NCBI RefSeq assembly: GCF_014356525.2
Contig: NC_052510.1
Span: forward strand, 19,928,532-19,992,531
DNA: 64,000 nt
Source: Nilaparvata lugens
Lineage: Eukaryota; Arthropoda; Insecta; Hemiptera; Delphacidae
Reading direction: 5' to 3'
Part shown: one piece after another, positions 24,001 through 30,067 of the stretch
How positions within the stretch are numbered: position 1 is the stretch's first letter
Layout of the letters: each line of letters begins with the position of its first letter
Notes under the pieces: generated by a model
Database searches by the model: none
What the model was told of the DNA's origin: nothing
The model's input: the letters and a program-made list of their open reading frames with translations, nothing else
Translations under genes and position numbers: made by a program

Positions 24001-24894
24001 CTTGATCAAAGCAGACAAGTAGTGCTTTGGCTGGTTTTGTAATTATTATTGAGTTATGTATTGTGTAAAATCATAACACTTTCCAAAAGAAAAAAAGGCA
24101 CAAGACCTAAAAAATAAACATTACGTGTAAAAGCCTTTAGAATATAATTATTATGAACTAATATACAAACCTTGTTGTTTCAAATGGATATGTGATGAAC
24201 TTTGGGTCGAACGGTATATCTGGTAAAGTATTACAATATTTGACTCGACAGACCAGTTCTGACCTGAAAATAAGAAAGAACAATTTTTAAAAATAAATTA
24301 AGTAACTTAGGCCTAGAATAGAACATTTAAATTTTAGTAAAACAAACAGCTGAAAATTATTATGTAGCCTACCAATTTATTTAATTAAATAGACATATTA
24401 TTGAATAATTATAAAAATGGTTGACTAACTGGTTCAAGACAATAGCTTAAAAATAACTAAAATATAAATATGGTCTTTTCTTGAAAACTTTGCAAGCTTT
24501 ACTCTAAAATGAGGTCTCTAGTAACTAGTAATAGTAAGCTGCCGCGGTATGTAAGCGTAACAAGAGAGGTTAGGTCACCATTTACATCTTCCCGGTAATT
24601 TTAACAACGACAATATTATGGAAGAAAACGTTGCTTTAATTATGTAAAACTATCATTATCTTTAATTTTACACACTTTGAAAGCTTTGTGCAACTAGATT
24701 GCTGACAAATTTGATAAATTGGGCCAGCTACCCACCTTACTAACTAACTTAAAAACCTTATTTTAATTTCAACAATTAATTGTTAGAATTATTATTGCTT
24801 GAACATTTAAAAAAATTACTTACCTTTTTTCTACAGGTCTTTGAGGTCTGGTTTCCCTTTCGGGAGTCACATTTGTTTGTATAGTTGGTGGCAT
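9..24894 (-). CDS. Paf1: Paf1, RNA polymerase II-associated factor 1 (eight coding exons, 3' end outside window)
   Basis: The minus-strand exons join into a 340-residue N-terminal and central part of PAF1, a core subunit of the nuclear PAF1 complex, which travels with RNA polymerase II and supports elongation and co-transcriptional histone modification. Exons in coding order: 24824-24894, 24171-24263, 18798-18986, 17485-17620, 16967-17110, 3955-4058, 1012-1254, 9-48. All introns have GT-AG ends and the frame is kept throughout. Diagnostic stretches include [87 protein letters not shown] and YFNELETR. The acidic, serine-rich C-terminus typical of the family lies beyond base 1. The start is the first ATG, giving MPPTIQTN, which matches the conserved family N-terminus. 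Introns are TE-filled: 12.9 kb between exons 5 and 6, and 5.2 kb between exons 2 and 3. Identification is by motif recognition. Confidence 0.95.
49..1011 (-). other. Paf1 intron 7
   Basis: AT-rich sequence between exons 8 and 7. I see no convincing ORF, RNA gene or recognisable TE in it. Confidence 0.7.
1012..1254 (-). CDS. Paf1: Paf1 coding exon 7
   Basis: 243 nt with a TTAAAAG acceptor and a GTGAAT donor. Encodes [36 protein letters not shown] and [12 protein letters not shown], the most recognisable PAF1 block. Confidence 0.96.
1719..1900 (-). repeat. LINE/SINE 3' tail fragment with (TTTA)n end
   Basis: Starts on the plus strand with TTATTTATTTATTTATTAC and continues into a non-repetitive segment, the layout of the 3' end of a minus-oriented retroposon whose tail is (AAAT)n. 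It interrupts the transposase remnant at 1369-3527. The family cannot be assigned from sequence alone. Confidence 0.45.
2303..3383. mobile_element. Non-autonomous TIR element nested in a transposon
   Basis: The inverted ends AGGCCGGTTTCCGAGCTCGG (2303) and its complement (ending 3383) are nearly identical to those of the element at 40354-40727. The interior carries many dispersed variants of a motif like AGTCCTGGACTT, in both orientations. There is no ORF. The flanks TAA and AAA suggest a decayed 3-bp target duplication; PIF/Harbinger-type mobilisation is an inference from the clean TAA duplication of its relative. Confidence 0.75.
3955..4058 (-). CDS. Paf1: Paf1 coding exon 6
   Basis: 104 nt with an ATTCCAG acceptor and a GTCAGT donor. 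Encodes [17 protein letters not shown] and [10 protein letters not shown]. The short insertion-prone segment before LEEMSQAMI differs from vertebrate PAF1 in length. Confidence 0.94.
4104..5781 (+). pseudogene. 5'-truncated non-LTR retrotransposon, reverse transcriptase remnant
   Basis: Homology begins abruptly at the conserved [11 protein letters not shown] block of reverse transcriptase. It continues through a stop near 4290, then an open segment at 4355-4684 with [18 protein letters not shown] and FADDTSLLF (catalytic F-ADD box), then 4706-5422 with the thumb and C-terminal region ([14 protein letters not shown]). The 3' end is AT-rich and closes with GATTTGATTTGAT before 5781. Flanks around 4094-4104 and 5782-5796 share TCAAAAA and TGTC, possibly a decayed target duplication. 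At least two in-frame stops make it dead. The clade is not assigned. Confidence 0.85.
5800..6025 (+). repeat. Errantivirus 5' LTR
   Basis: 226 bp, ends AGTTAA...TTAACT. Differs from the 3' copy at only two positions (T/A in the TTCTWTAATTCGG context and G/A in TTTCRATTTTT). AATAAAG near 5981 could serve as polyadenylation signal. Confidence 0.93.
6025..6041 (+). promoter_or_regulatory. Errantivirus primer-binding site
   Basis: TGGCGCCCGAACTTACG directly abuts the 5' LTR and overlaps its last T. It has the TGG start of a tRNA-primed minus-strand site. The tRNA species is not determined. Confidence 0.8.
6619..6624 (+). promoter_or_regulatory. Candidate splice donor for subgenomic env mRNA
   Basis: ACT|GTGAGT lies just upstream of the gag ATG. 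Errantiviruses commonly splice env from a donor near the gag start, and a good acceptor exists at 14877. Inference from position and consensus only. Confidence 0.4.
6661..7806 (+). CDS. Errantivirus gag-like protein
   Basis: An open frame of 381 codons from ATG 6661 to TGA 7804-7806. The N-terminal two thirds resembles insect errantivirus capsid proteins, with the pattern FISTCNELL. The C-terminal third (residues about 230-330) is rich in Gln, Asn, Phe and Pro, with repeated [15 protein letters not shown] stretches and no CCHC zinc knuckle, as is usual for errantivirus Gag. The frame is also open upstream to 6619, but only from GTG, so ATG 6661 is the likely start. It is the only structurally intact retroviral gene of the element. 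Confidence 0.85.
   Translation: MPNISKQIPHDILKFIPHYDGTCYKLPHFISTCNELLVSYCSANIDEKTENHWLLFRAAVSRLSGPAESVVFNNNCTTVTELIAALKTNFADNRSVPDLIAEITFMKSYSNEHPIEFINRLDEKRTTVLTKYKLDGIQGELLTNLMQQLNATLTRTLIHGVHPTLGSHLQILQIHDLDDARHKIINDCSIVLRSLNFKSTISTINKIDSRAFNQTPMRSNTFTHAYQASNRAFSNNFSQPRVPNFFQQKNASQQTFPQNRNFQQNFPQNQFAQFPQQPRPVQNNPQFRQPHNSKWDSQNTVSMRTVQTNPSNRFKLNSKSPFEVHHLQDDLTDNSSHPFGNEIQRMQNQLTSLTEAFNNMQAHFLGVGPTHSAETPPKNLN
7791..7800 (+). promoter_or_regulatory. Candidate -1 ribosomal frameshift site, gag to pol
   Basis: Two overlapping slippery heptamers in the gag frame, A AAA AAT (7791-7797) and A AAT TTG (7794-7800), lie six bases before the gag stop. The -1 frame is open there and leads into the protease motif DTGSS. 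Confidence 0.65.
7794..7934 (+). pseudogene. Errantivirus pol, protease N-terminal part
   Basis: The -1 frame after the slippery site encodes the retropepsin active site VDTGSS near 7860-7880. It is closed by a TAA at about 7932 while the protein similarity continues in another frame from 7921, so a single-base frameshift lies at about 7920-7934. Confidence 0.75.
7921..8907 (+). pseudogene. Errantivirus pol, rest of protease and RT N-terminal part
   Basis: An open segment carrying the protease C-terminus ([10 protein letters not shown]), a linker rich in Asp, Glu, Ser and Ile, and the first RT blocks ([14 protein letters not shown], then VVLDYRKIN). The frame is lost at about 8880-8907, just before the block with the first catalytic Asp. 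The next segment continues in a different frame. An internal ATG is not the natural start; it is a piece of the polyprotein. Confidence 0.85.
8908..10523 (+). CDS. Errantivirus pol, RT catalytic core and RNase H (first copy)
   Basis: The open frame contains [26 protein letters not shown], the catalytic YMDDIIVF box near 9090, and [10 protein letters not shown]. RNase H carries [16 protein letters not shown], the ELLAIVW segment and [10 protein letters not shown], with Asp and Glu residues at the expected places. After RNase H comes a long acidic linker (about residues 320-450) before the frame stops at 10521-10523, where integrase similarity continues in another frame from 10474. It is missing its N-terminal RT part because of the frameshift just upstream. 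Confidence 0.9.
9678..11029 (+). repeat. Errantivirus internal duplication, left copy
   Basis: 1352 bp, from inside RNase H to the TA where the DD41D element starts. Near-identical to 12962-14319. The copies differ by a handful of substitutions and one 6-bp indel (present only in the right copy near 13630). Confidence 0.95.
10474..10992 (+). pseudogene. Errantivirus pol, integrase N-terminal part (first copy)
   Basis: Carries the HHCC zinc-binding pattern (His residues in the HVGKTYH segment, then CSVCAK), then catalytic-core segments with LQIDTF and QMDNGREF, giving two of the three DDE residues. A TGA at 10990-10992 ends the frame after NAGL, before the region with the catalytic Glu, and the transposon at 11030 cuts it off anyway. 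The same TGA is present in the second copy at 14280-14282. Confidence 0.88.
11030..12971 (+). mobile_element. DD41D-type Tc1/mariner-superfamily transposon, 3'-truncated
   Basis: Begins CAGGGTGTTTCA directly after TA (11028-11029) in the errantivirus integrase. A long inverted arm is visible: 11448-11492 is the complement of about 12920-12968, so the terminal inverted repeats were at least 450 bp long. The right side stops inside that arm, and the outer 400 bp or so, with the terminal TGAAACACCCTG, is missing. It joins the second errantivirus copy at the shared 10-mer TGGTCATGCA. It contains one transposase gene. Confidence 0.88.
11780..12816 (+). pseudogene. DD41D-type transposase (frameshifted)
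   Basis: Residues 1-60 from ATG 11780 ([20 protein letters not shown]) match the helix-turn-helix N-terminal domain known as DUF4817. The DDE catalytic domain follows with [21 protein letters not shown] and [15 protein letters not shown] count 41 residues between the second and third catalytic Asp, hence DD41D. A run of eight T at about 12612-12619 shifts the frame, so the last 60 codons (12631-12816, ending [11 protein letters not shown]) are read in another frame. Similarity also extends a little upstream of 11780 in frame, suggesting a further break near the true start. Confidence 0.85.
12962..14319 (+). repeat. Errantivirus internal duplication, right copy
   Basis: 1358 bp, starting at the 10-bp junction TGGTCATGCA. 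It holds the end of RNase H, the acidic linker (open 13079-13813) and the integrase N-terminal part again, and then runs without a transposon into the rest of integrase. Confidence 0.95.
13764..14282 (+). pseudogene. Errantivirus pol, integrase N-terminal part (second copy)
   Basis: Same content as 10474-10992, including HHCC residues, two catalytic Asp and the same TGA stop, with one Met to Leu change late in the segment. The shared stop shows that the nonsense change is older than the duplication or common to both source copies. Confidence 0.88.
14289..14930 (+). pseudogene. Errantivirus pol, integrase C-terminal part
   Basis: Continues in the same frame directly after the [20 protein letters not shown] holds the catalytic Glu and the usual errantivirus context. 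A lysine-rich tail with [10 protein letters not shown] follows, likely DNA-binding or nuclear-targeting. It ends at 14928-14930 and overlaps the env-like frame by about 47 nt. Confidence 0.85.
14868..14877 (+). promoter_or_regulatory. Candidate splice acceptor for env mRNA
   Basis: A pyrimidine-rich tract followed by TTTCAG ends at 14877, seven bases before the first env-like ATG (14884). Errantivirus env is expressed from a spliced RNA in known members. Inference here. Confidence 0.45.
14884..15483 (+). pseudogene. Errantivirus env-like protein, N-terminal part
   Basis: The frame opens with a hydrophobic segment ([11 protein letters not shown]) that could be a signal peptide. Near residues 97-118 a basic RNKR cleavage-type site is followed by a glycine-rich hydrophobic stretch ([12 protein letters not shown]), the arrangement of the F-type fusion proteins that errantiviruses share with baculoviruses. 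The frame stops at TAA 15481-15483. The middle of env is absent from this frame, so the product would lack the membrane anchor. Confidence 0.8.
15484..16060 (+). pseudogene. Errantivirus env, broken middle part
   Basis: Env-like coding potential continues here but is interrupted by several stops in each frame, for example around 15636 and 15953. It links the fusion-peptide part to the membrane-anchor part, and no continuous frame covers it. Confidence 0.55.
16061..16450 (+). pseudogene. Errantivirus env, C-terminal part with membrane anchor
   Basis: The open segment ends at TGA 16448-16450. Residues about 67-92 form one strongly hydrophobic helix ([17 protein letters not shown]), followed by a short polar tail, as expected for the transmembrane anchor of an env protein. 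It is separated from the N-terminal part by stops. Confidence 0.75.
16465..16476 (+). promoter_or_regulatory. Errantivirus polypurine tract
   Basis: TAGGGGTGGAGG sits immediately before the 3' LTR, the expected place for the plus-strand primer. Confidence 0.7.
16477..16702 (+). repeat. Errantivirus 3' LTR
   Basis: 226 bp, two differences from the 5' LTR. Followed by ACAGAC of the host intron. Confidence 0.93.
16967..17110 (-). CDS. Paf1: Paf1 coding exon 5
   Basis: 144 nt (48 codons) with a TTCTAG acceptor and a GTAAGT donor. Encodes [19 protein letters not shown] and [13 protein letters not shown]. Its downstream intron (4059-16966) holds the errantivirus and a LINE. Confidence 0.95.
17485..17620 (-). 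CDS. Paf1: Paf1 coding exon 4
   Basis: 136 nt with an ATTACAG acceptor and a GTAAGA donor. Encodes [14 protein letters not shown] and [14 protein letters not shown], the family's conserved WLR(R/K)TEYIST region. Confidence 0.95.
17621..18797 (-). other. Paf1 intron 3 with SINE
   Basis: AT-rich intron. Apart from the SINE at 18490-18735, I see no other feature. Confidence 0.7.
18490..18735 (-). mobile_element. tRNA-derived SINE with target-site duplication
   Basis: Reading the minus strand from 18735, a tRNA-like head carries a box A-like segment (GGTCTAGTTGATAGAG) and a box B-like segment (GATTCAAAAC), with CCGCGG near the 5' end. The body is about 170 bp and ends in an (ATT)n tail at the low-coordinate end. 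A perfect 10-bp direct repeat, TATTTGCTAA, flanks it at 18480-18489 and 18736-18745. The tRNA arms are degenerate, so it is not a functional tRNA gene. Confidence 0.8.
18798..18986 (-). CDS. Paf1: Paf1 coding exon 3
   Basis: 189 nt between a TTTTCAG acceptor and a GTAAAG donor. Encodes [26 protein letters not shown] and [12 protein letters not shown], all conserved in metazoan PAF1. A SINE lies just downstream in the following intron. Confidence 0.95.
18987..19772 (-). other. Paf1 intron 2, part downstream of LINE
   Basis: AT-rich, with a moderately GC-richer block at about 19215-19560 that looks like an unclassified repeat. No gene recognised. Confidence 0.5.
19854..22608 (-). pseudogene. 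LINE ORF2, endonuclease and reverse transcriptase (broken)
   Basis: The endonuclease begins at 22608 ([14 protein letters not shown]), is cut by a 255-bp MITE at 22082-22336, and resumes with [21 protein letters not shown] and [11 protein letters not shown] (catalytic Asn, Asp, His). The RT blocks are [36 protein letters not shown], then after a frameshift at about 20437 [12 protein letters not shown] (F-ADD box). The C-terminus ends at 19854. A stop at about 21073 also splits it. Confidence 0.88.
22082..22336. mobile_element. MITE inserted in LINE endonuclease
   Basis: 255 bp flanked by TAA on both sides (22079-22081 and 22337-22339). The imperfect inverted ends are AGCTGCATACACATATTCGC and the complement AGGTGCGTACAGACTTTCGC. 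GC-rich relative to its host LINE. A second copy is at 43778-44021. Has an internal duplication of GTGACGTTCGGTTGCGG. No transposase. Confidence 0.82.
22681..24018 (-). pseudogene. LINE ORF1 protein with PHD finger (broken)
   Basis: The main open part, 23323-24018, starts [11 protein letters not shown] and carries a PHD finger: [21 protein letters not shown] and WHCESCE give the Cys4-His-Cys3 pattern at residues about 17-70. A coiled-coil-prone stretch follows (repeated [19 protein letters not shown]). Similarity continues in other frames at 22953-23153 and 22681-22878, the latter containing [12 protein letters not shown] and [11 protein letters not shown] typical of the C-terminus of such ORF1 proteins. 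Stops at about 23320 and 22950 break it. Confidence 0.8.
24171..24263 (-). CDS. Paf1: Paf1 coding exon 2
   Basis: 93 nt between a TTTTCAG acceptor and a GTTTGT donor. Encodes the highly conserved stretch containing [20 protein letters not shown]. Phase 2 in and phase 2 out. Confidence 0.95.
24824..24894 (-). CDS. Paf1: Paf1 coding exon 1
   Basis: Starts at ATG 24894 and encodes [20 protein letters not shown] and a few more residues. It ends after two bases of an Arg codon at a GTAAGT donor. The short 5' UTR has no other in-frame ATG close by. Confidence 0.93.
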
Positions 24895-26283
24895 CTTTCT
24901 TGTCTAAAATCTCATCACACAAACAAATAAGAACTGTTTCACAATTGACAATTATGTTTGAATTCTATCAATGATTACAGACACTTCATAACTATGATTT
25001 ATACTTCTTTTGATAATTTAATTAGAATAATAACAAATTAATCAAAATTAAAGTAGATTGTTGTATGTAATGTAAACTGTAAACTGTTGTTGGCTGTTGT
25101 CGTGGTTAGAATTTTAGAAAACATGATGACTTGATCGCGGCGCCATGATCACGTAACCACTCACCACTGTGACGTCACTACACTTGCACCGCAACAAAAT
25201 TTTGCGTCGGAAAACTTTTTCCGACAAGTAGCAGTTGCTGTTGAAAAGTCAAGTTTTCCTTGTAAAGAGGAAAGAACAAGAAAAGTCTAATCTTCTGTCA
25301 CCTCACGGAAATGTGGACAGTTTGTGGAAGTATTTTTATAACGCTAAACAAATAATTTTTTGTGCTTTACCTCTAAAAACAAAATAAAAAACAAAGCATA
25401 GGTTATTAATTAAAATGGTAGGTATGGTAAAATGGAATGAAAAAGAGTATGGTAGGCCTTACTTACTTAAGGGCCCTATACACCTGTACAAGGCTATTGG
25501 ATCGCAGATTTGGCCCGTGTCTTTGAACGACTGAGCAAAATCACTACACACTACCTACCTACAGTAGTAAGCACCGCAAGCCCGGCCTGCCGTACTTTTC
25601 AAGGCTATCCTCTCCACCAAAATCTAAATCGTCCAATGATGGAGATAGAGGAATTTTGATTTCAGATTTGAATTCAGCGACCCCAAATTCTATTAGGCTT
25701 AAGTCCCATTTTCTAAAATACCCGAAAACAAGGGAGTTATGACTATGACTGTTTATAATATAGCTTTCCATTACGTACTATAAATAAGGTACTACGTAAA
25801 GTAAGTAAATACGTACTAAGTTAATAAGCTAATGATTTTTTGCTCACAAAGGGACAGGCAAAGGTTTTTAGGAGTGTTTGAACATTTAGGTAAAAGTTCA
25901 GGCTTAAACTCGAATATTTTTAAACCTTTTTTTTATATTAAACTTTGAAAATAAGAATCTAAAAAAGAAAAATCAACTAAGCTTATGAATATGCCAAGAT
26001 TTGAATATGAATTCAATTCTGACCATTCTCACTTCCATTTCCTTCTTATTGTTATGTTATCTGTCTCTCTAAACACACACACACCATCTCTCAATTCATT
26101 TCAATCAATCGATCTCTCTCCTTCTGACAGATGTGAATTCAGTAGGCTTTTTGAGGTCCACTGAAGTGCAGTTTTAGTATCGTACGGTATCAGATCTTTC
26201 AACTCCACTTAAAAGTAATTGTGCTTTGTTTGTAGTTTCTTTTCAACATATATATATAAAACAAAAATTCTATTTATATATAT
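24895..26283. other. Paf1 5' region and intergenic DNA
   Basis: Contains the Paf1 5' UTR and probable promoter (about 24895-25300). A minus-strand open stretch at 25559-25771 has no similarity I recognise. The rest is AT-rich without a recognisable gene. Confidence 0.5.
25170..25177. promoter_or_regulatory. CRE-type palindrome upstream of Paf1
   Basis: TGACGTCA lies about 275 bp upstream of the Paf1 start codon, next to a GC-rich patch (CGCGGCGCC at about 25137). It matches the CREB/ATF consensus. Function is inferred from position. Confidence 0.45.
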
Positions 26284-28814
26284 TGTGGTGCTCTTCCTGG
26301 GGGAGTCACTCTCACCTCCAAGGATAGGACAACACACGTAGGGTGATGTAATGCTGTATTTAAATGCCTCACGTTGGGCCGGCAAATCATGTGGTGCGTT
26401 TTTTAACGGCTTCACACATGTAGGGTGAATCTTGCACTGAGTCAGTGGTGTAGTGGCTATAAATTTTGTAATGGCGTGTGAGGACGCTGAGTGAACACCA
26501 GACTGATTGACTCACTACAAGACTCAATACAATTGTCGGAATCGCGGGAGGCCTAAACGCTCGCTCACCCTTGATTCTTCTAATGACAGATTGTATAATG
26601 ATGAAATTTTTATAAGTAGTGTAGCGGACGCTAAACACTGAATACGGATACCTTAAAATTATTACCTGTGAAGAATGAGCATACAAAATCATACAGGTCG
26701 AGCAAAAATCCCGATGTAGATAATTTACGGGACTGCGTCTCTAATAAGTTCTGAAGGATTAAAAATACGGTATTTGAACCCAATATCGTTCAGAATATAC
26801 TTCGAGAACAGAGTCTTGTCGGGTTTTAAGCTCTATTGTAGGAATTTATATGATCTATGGCTGCCTCTGCTGTACAATTGATGAGTTCGCTCCAAATTCG
26901 AGGTAGGTAACAGATAAAAGCTGATATATGAGCAGGTAAGGACAAAGAATAAATATCTCGATCTGACCCCACTCGCTACATCCACTTAGACCTGTTCCAA
27001 TATCCAGCTTGATTCAATTATTCCAATGATCGTATTCGATCGGTTCTTGATGATATAGAACGTATCAGACACAATAATTGACAGGCTTAAGAAATAATCG
27101 AACTCAGAAAGCGAATTAACAAAACTGAAATATATTATAATAAAATATGTAATCATACAGTGCAGATTCAGAATTTGATTTACAGGTTGATAATAATTTA
27201 GCATTAACAGAAGGAATTAAAAATGTTCTTGTGCTTGCATGATACCATGCGTGATTCAACAGAATTTTACAATTGATAAAATTGAACAGTTTTGAAAAAA
27301 TAGTGAAAAAATGAATTATAGAAAATATTTTTTAAAATGCTCGGGTCGTGGTTCAGGCAGCGGAGGATAGTTAATCAACTACAAATTCTTATAAATTCAA
27401 TATGAATAAATTCTAGGCTCTTAAATGCTAAAGCGCTTGTCGGCGTGGCCAATAATTTAACGAAGAAAAATTTATGTTTTTCTGCACTGAAATATTTTCG
27501 AAGCGTAGATTGGGGCCCCTTATGACTTATAACTCACGTGAAATTCCTTGGTCGTCGTGGTTTTCTTCTTTAGATCAAAAATCGTTTGATCGGCGGCAAT
27601 CCAGGCTTTGGTTTCAGCACGTGGGGAATTTTAATTTAAATATCTCCTTCACCGAATTAATTAAGGGATAGTTTACTTTAAGCTTTTAAATTTATCGATT
27701 GATGAAAACAGAAATTTACAAATAACAAATAGATTGGCCTAAAATATCGGCTCACAAATAGAACATTTAAAAATCGAACAAGAAATTTTACAAATAGGTC
27801 TTTGGTAACTATGAAAGAGATCTACACGGTAAGGATTTCAAAAGGGAAGTGCTGCTCTTTTCTCTAAGCTTTTAGGCTAGACCTTGCTTCTCAGAATCTC
27901 GATGTAATCATTTGCATAAAAATTTGCCATTGGTAGAACGCTTGTGACGTAAACATGACGTCAGTGGCAAGTAGTAGAATACAATTCCTTTAATTACAAT
28001 AATAATTTAATTTATGTAATTCTTAAAACTGCTTAATCTTATAGACATAGTTCCTCTCATACAATGTACACGTGCTAGTGTAACTGATAAGGCAGGGTTG
28101 GTGTCTGATAATAGATTAACATGTGTTGCTTTCAAACGATCACTGTCTTGGTGCTATTTCTATGCACTGTGATTGGTTTAGACCTACCAAAGAGATTTAA
28201 TTACCATGTGGTTCAGTTGAATTAAATTATTAATAAATTAATATTCTTGTACAATTTTTATTAGGTTTGAGATTATTATAATTAATTTCTGCCATTTTAT
28301 CAATAATAGAATTTCATGCTATGACCTATTTAGTTACAATAAGACCTGACGCATAATACAATTTCTTAAATAATAAATAATTTCAACAATAATACATACA
28401 TTTTATTTTTTATTTTGAAATTCTTGATCCTTTATTGATAGTTTTATAATTTTTAGGAATGATATTTTACCTTGCATGAGAACCGGTATGATATTTGACA
28501 ATGCTTTGAATCAGTCAGCTGCGTTCGAACTGTTTTAAAAACATCTGATCGATAGTAAACAAATGTAACCTCAAAATCGGTGAGCGATTCGTAAATAATT
28601 TGTGCTTTATTCGCAAAATAATTATAATTTTATTGAATAATTTTCCTAGAAAAATATTCAGTACAGAACGGTACTCTTATCTAATATACAGTTATTGATA
28701 AGTAAGCTTTATCGCTCGGTCGCTAACTATTCCTTTAGCAAATTCTTTCATTTTAAAAGGTAATCACAATTTTTCTCTCTTCTCATGAGATCTATTTGAA
28801 AAATTCATCACACA
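26284..28814 (-). repeat. LARD-like element, 3' LTR
   Basis: 2531 bp, near-identical to 32091-34620. At 26373-26397 it holds an internal copy of the LTR/PBS junction (TTGGGC then AAATCATGTGGTGC). Short open stretches inside (for example 26387-26692) recur in both LTRs and show no protein signature. Confidence 0.93.
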
Positions 28815-30067
28815 AAAGCCCCCAGGATATTTTAAATAGGTAATTGGGAGACGAGTCGAAACAATGACTATTTGAAAAATCCGATATTGTGATGAATACA
28901 CTATTTCATCTCCTTACTTCTACGAAAACTCAACACTTAACACTAAAAACAATATATCGTGCACTTTTGGCTACGAAAAATAAATAATTGATTGTTCCTT
29001 TCATTGGATACAATCGAAATACAATAATTAATGAGCTCTCTTAGGATCCTTCATTAAAAACAACTCCACAACTTCCATTCACGGGTGGCTTATGAGCAGA
29101 CCCATAACTATAACAAATATACAAGATTTCACATATTACTTCTTAAGATTTGAATAGTATTTGCAACAAATATAGACTTTCATCATTTTTTCATAGTTAT
29201 TACAGGTTTCGACTCTTTGGTTTGGCTTTTACATAAATTGGGTGAGAGTGTGATTTTACTTCGGTGACTTGACAATCGTCTACCGTTTGACTCGAGCAAT
29301 TTCTTATTTGCGCTTAGTACGTTGCGTACAAACAGGGTTACACTTGAAATGGCTTTCTTGATTTTTATCAATGTTGGTTACAAATATTAAGTCCTTAAGA
29401 TTACATTTATCAATTTGAATTACAATTCATGATCTTTTGATGCAACAGTAATAAATTTCACATTTAAAGGTAAGAATTTCATTTTCTTTGGAGTTTTTTA
29501 GAGATACATTCATATATGACATAGAACATGCGCATTTCGTGCAAATTAACATAAATATATATTTTTGGTTGCGTTTTTGCTTATGATTTCACATTAAATA
29601 ATATGTTACATTAATAATTGAATAACGATATTGCTTGGATTCTATTAACATTGACTCTAGGATTTCGTACACATTGGTTGGTGGGACGAAGAAAATTATC
29701 GAACAGGCTTTGGTTCTGAATAGATTTTTTCTATCGATTCTGTATTTCAAGGTTAGATTTACACATTTTTTTTAAATAAACTTTGTTTATTTTCTTTCCT
29801 CCTATTCACTACTAATTTCATGTTATTTCTAATTTATAATTATTTTCCGTGGATAATATAATTCTTGTTTCTGTTTTTCAGTTGTGCAGACGATACCAGG
29901 CGATTGTTTCTGTGATGACTGTAACATGAGGCAGATGGCTTGATTAGGTTGGTAAATTTTTAAAGTTTTTTCGTAGTTTTATTTTCTTCTGTTATTAAAG
30001 TTGATTTCGGTTTCTTCATTTGAAGTGAATTAATAATATTTCCTTATTGGCTGAGATGCGGCGAAGT
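28815..30067 (-). other. LARD-like element, interior between gag-like ORF and 3' LTR
   Basis: 1.25 kb of AT-rich DNA where pol would be expected. I find no RT, integrase or other protein motif in any frame. Confidence 0.75.

Larger units (their letters stand above)
19773..24040 (-). mobile_element. Non-LTR retrotransposon (LINE) with PHD-finger ORF1
   Basis: Minus-strand element: ORF1 with a PHD-type zinc finger, ORF2 with endonuclease and reverse transcriptase, and a 3' end with an (AAGT)n-type tail at about 19773-19790. It is about 4.3 kb, nearly full length in domain content but inactivated by stops, a frameshift at about 20437 and a MITE in the endonuclease. The ORF1 finger and the tetranucleotide 3' tail recall the CR1/L2/Jockey group; the clade is not assigned. 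It lies sense in Paf1 intron 2. Confidence 0.88.

Noticed and set aside
25559..25771. Minus-strand exon or small gene
   Set aside because: No recognisable motif, no supporting splice partner found; left as unassigned sequence.
26387..26692. Open frame in the LARD LTR, repeated at 32194-32499
   Set aside because: It lies entirely inside both LTRs, has no motif and no codon-level signal. Its presence twice is due to the LTR duplication.
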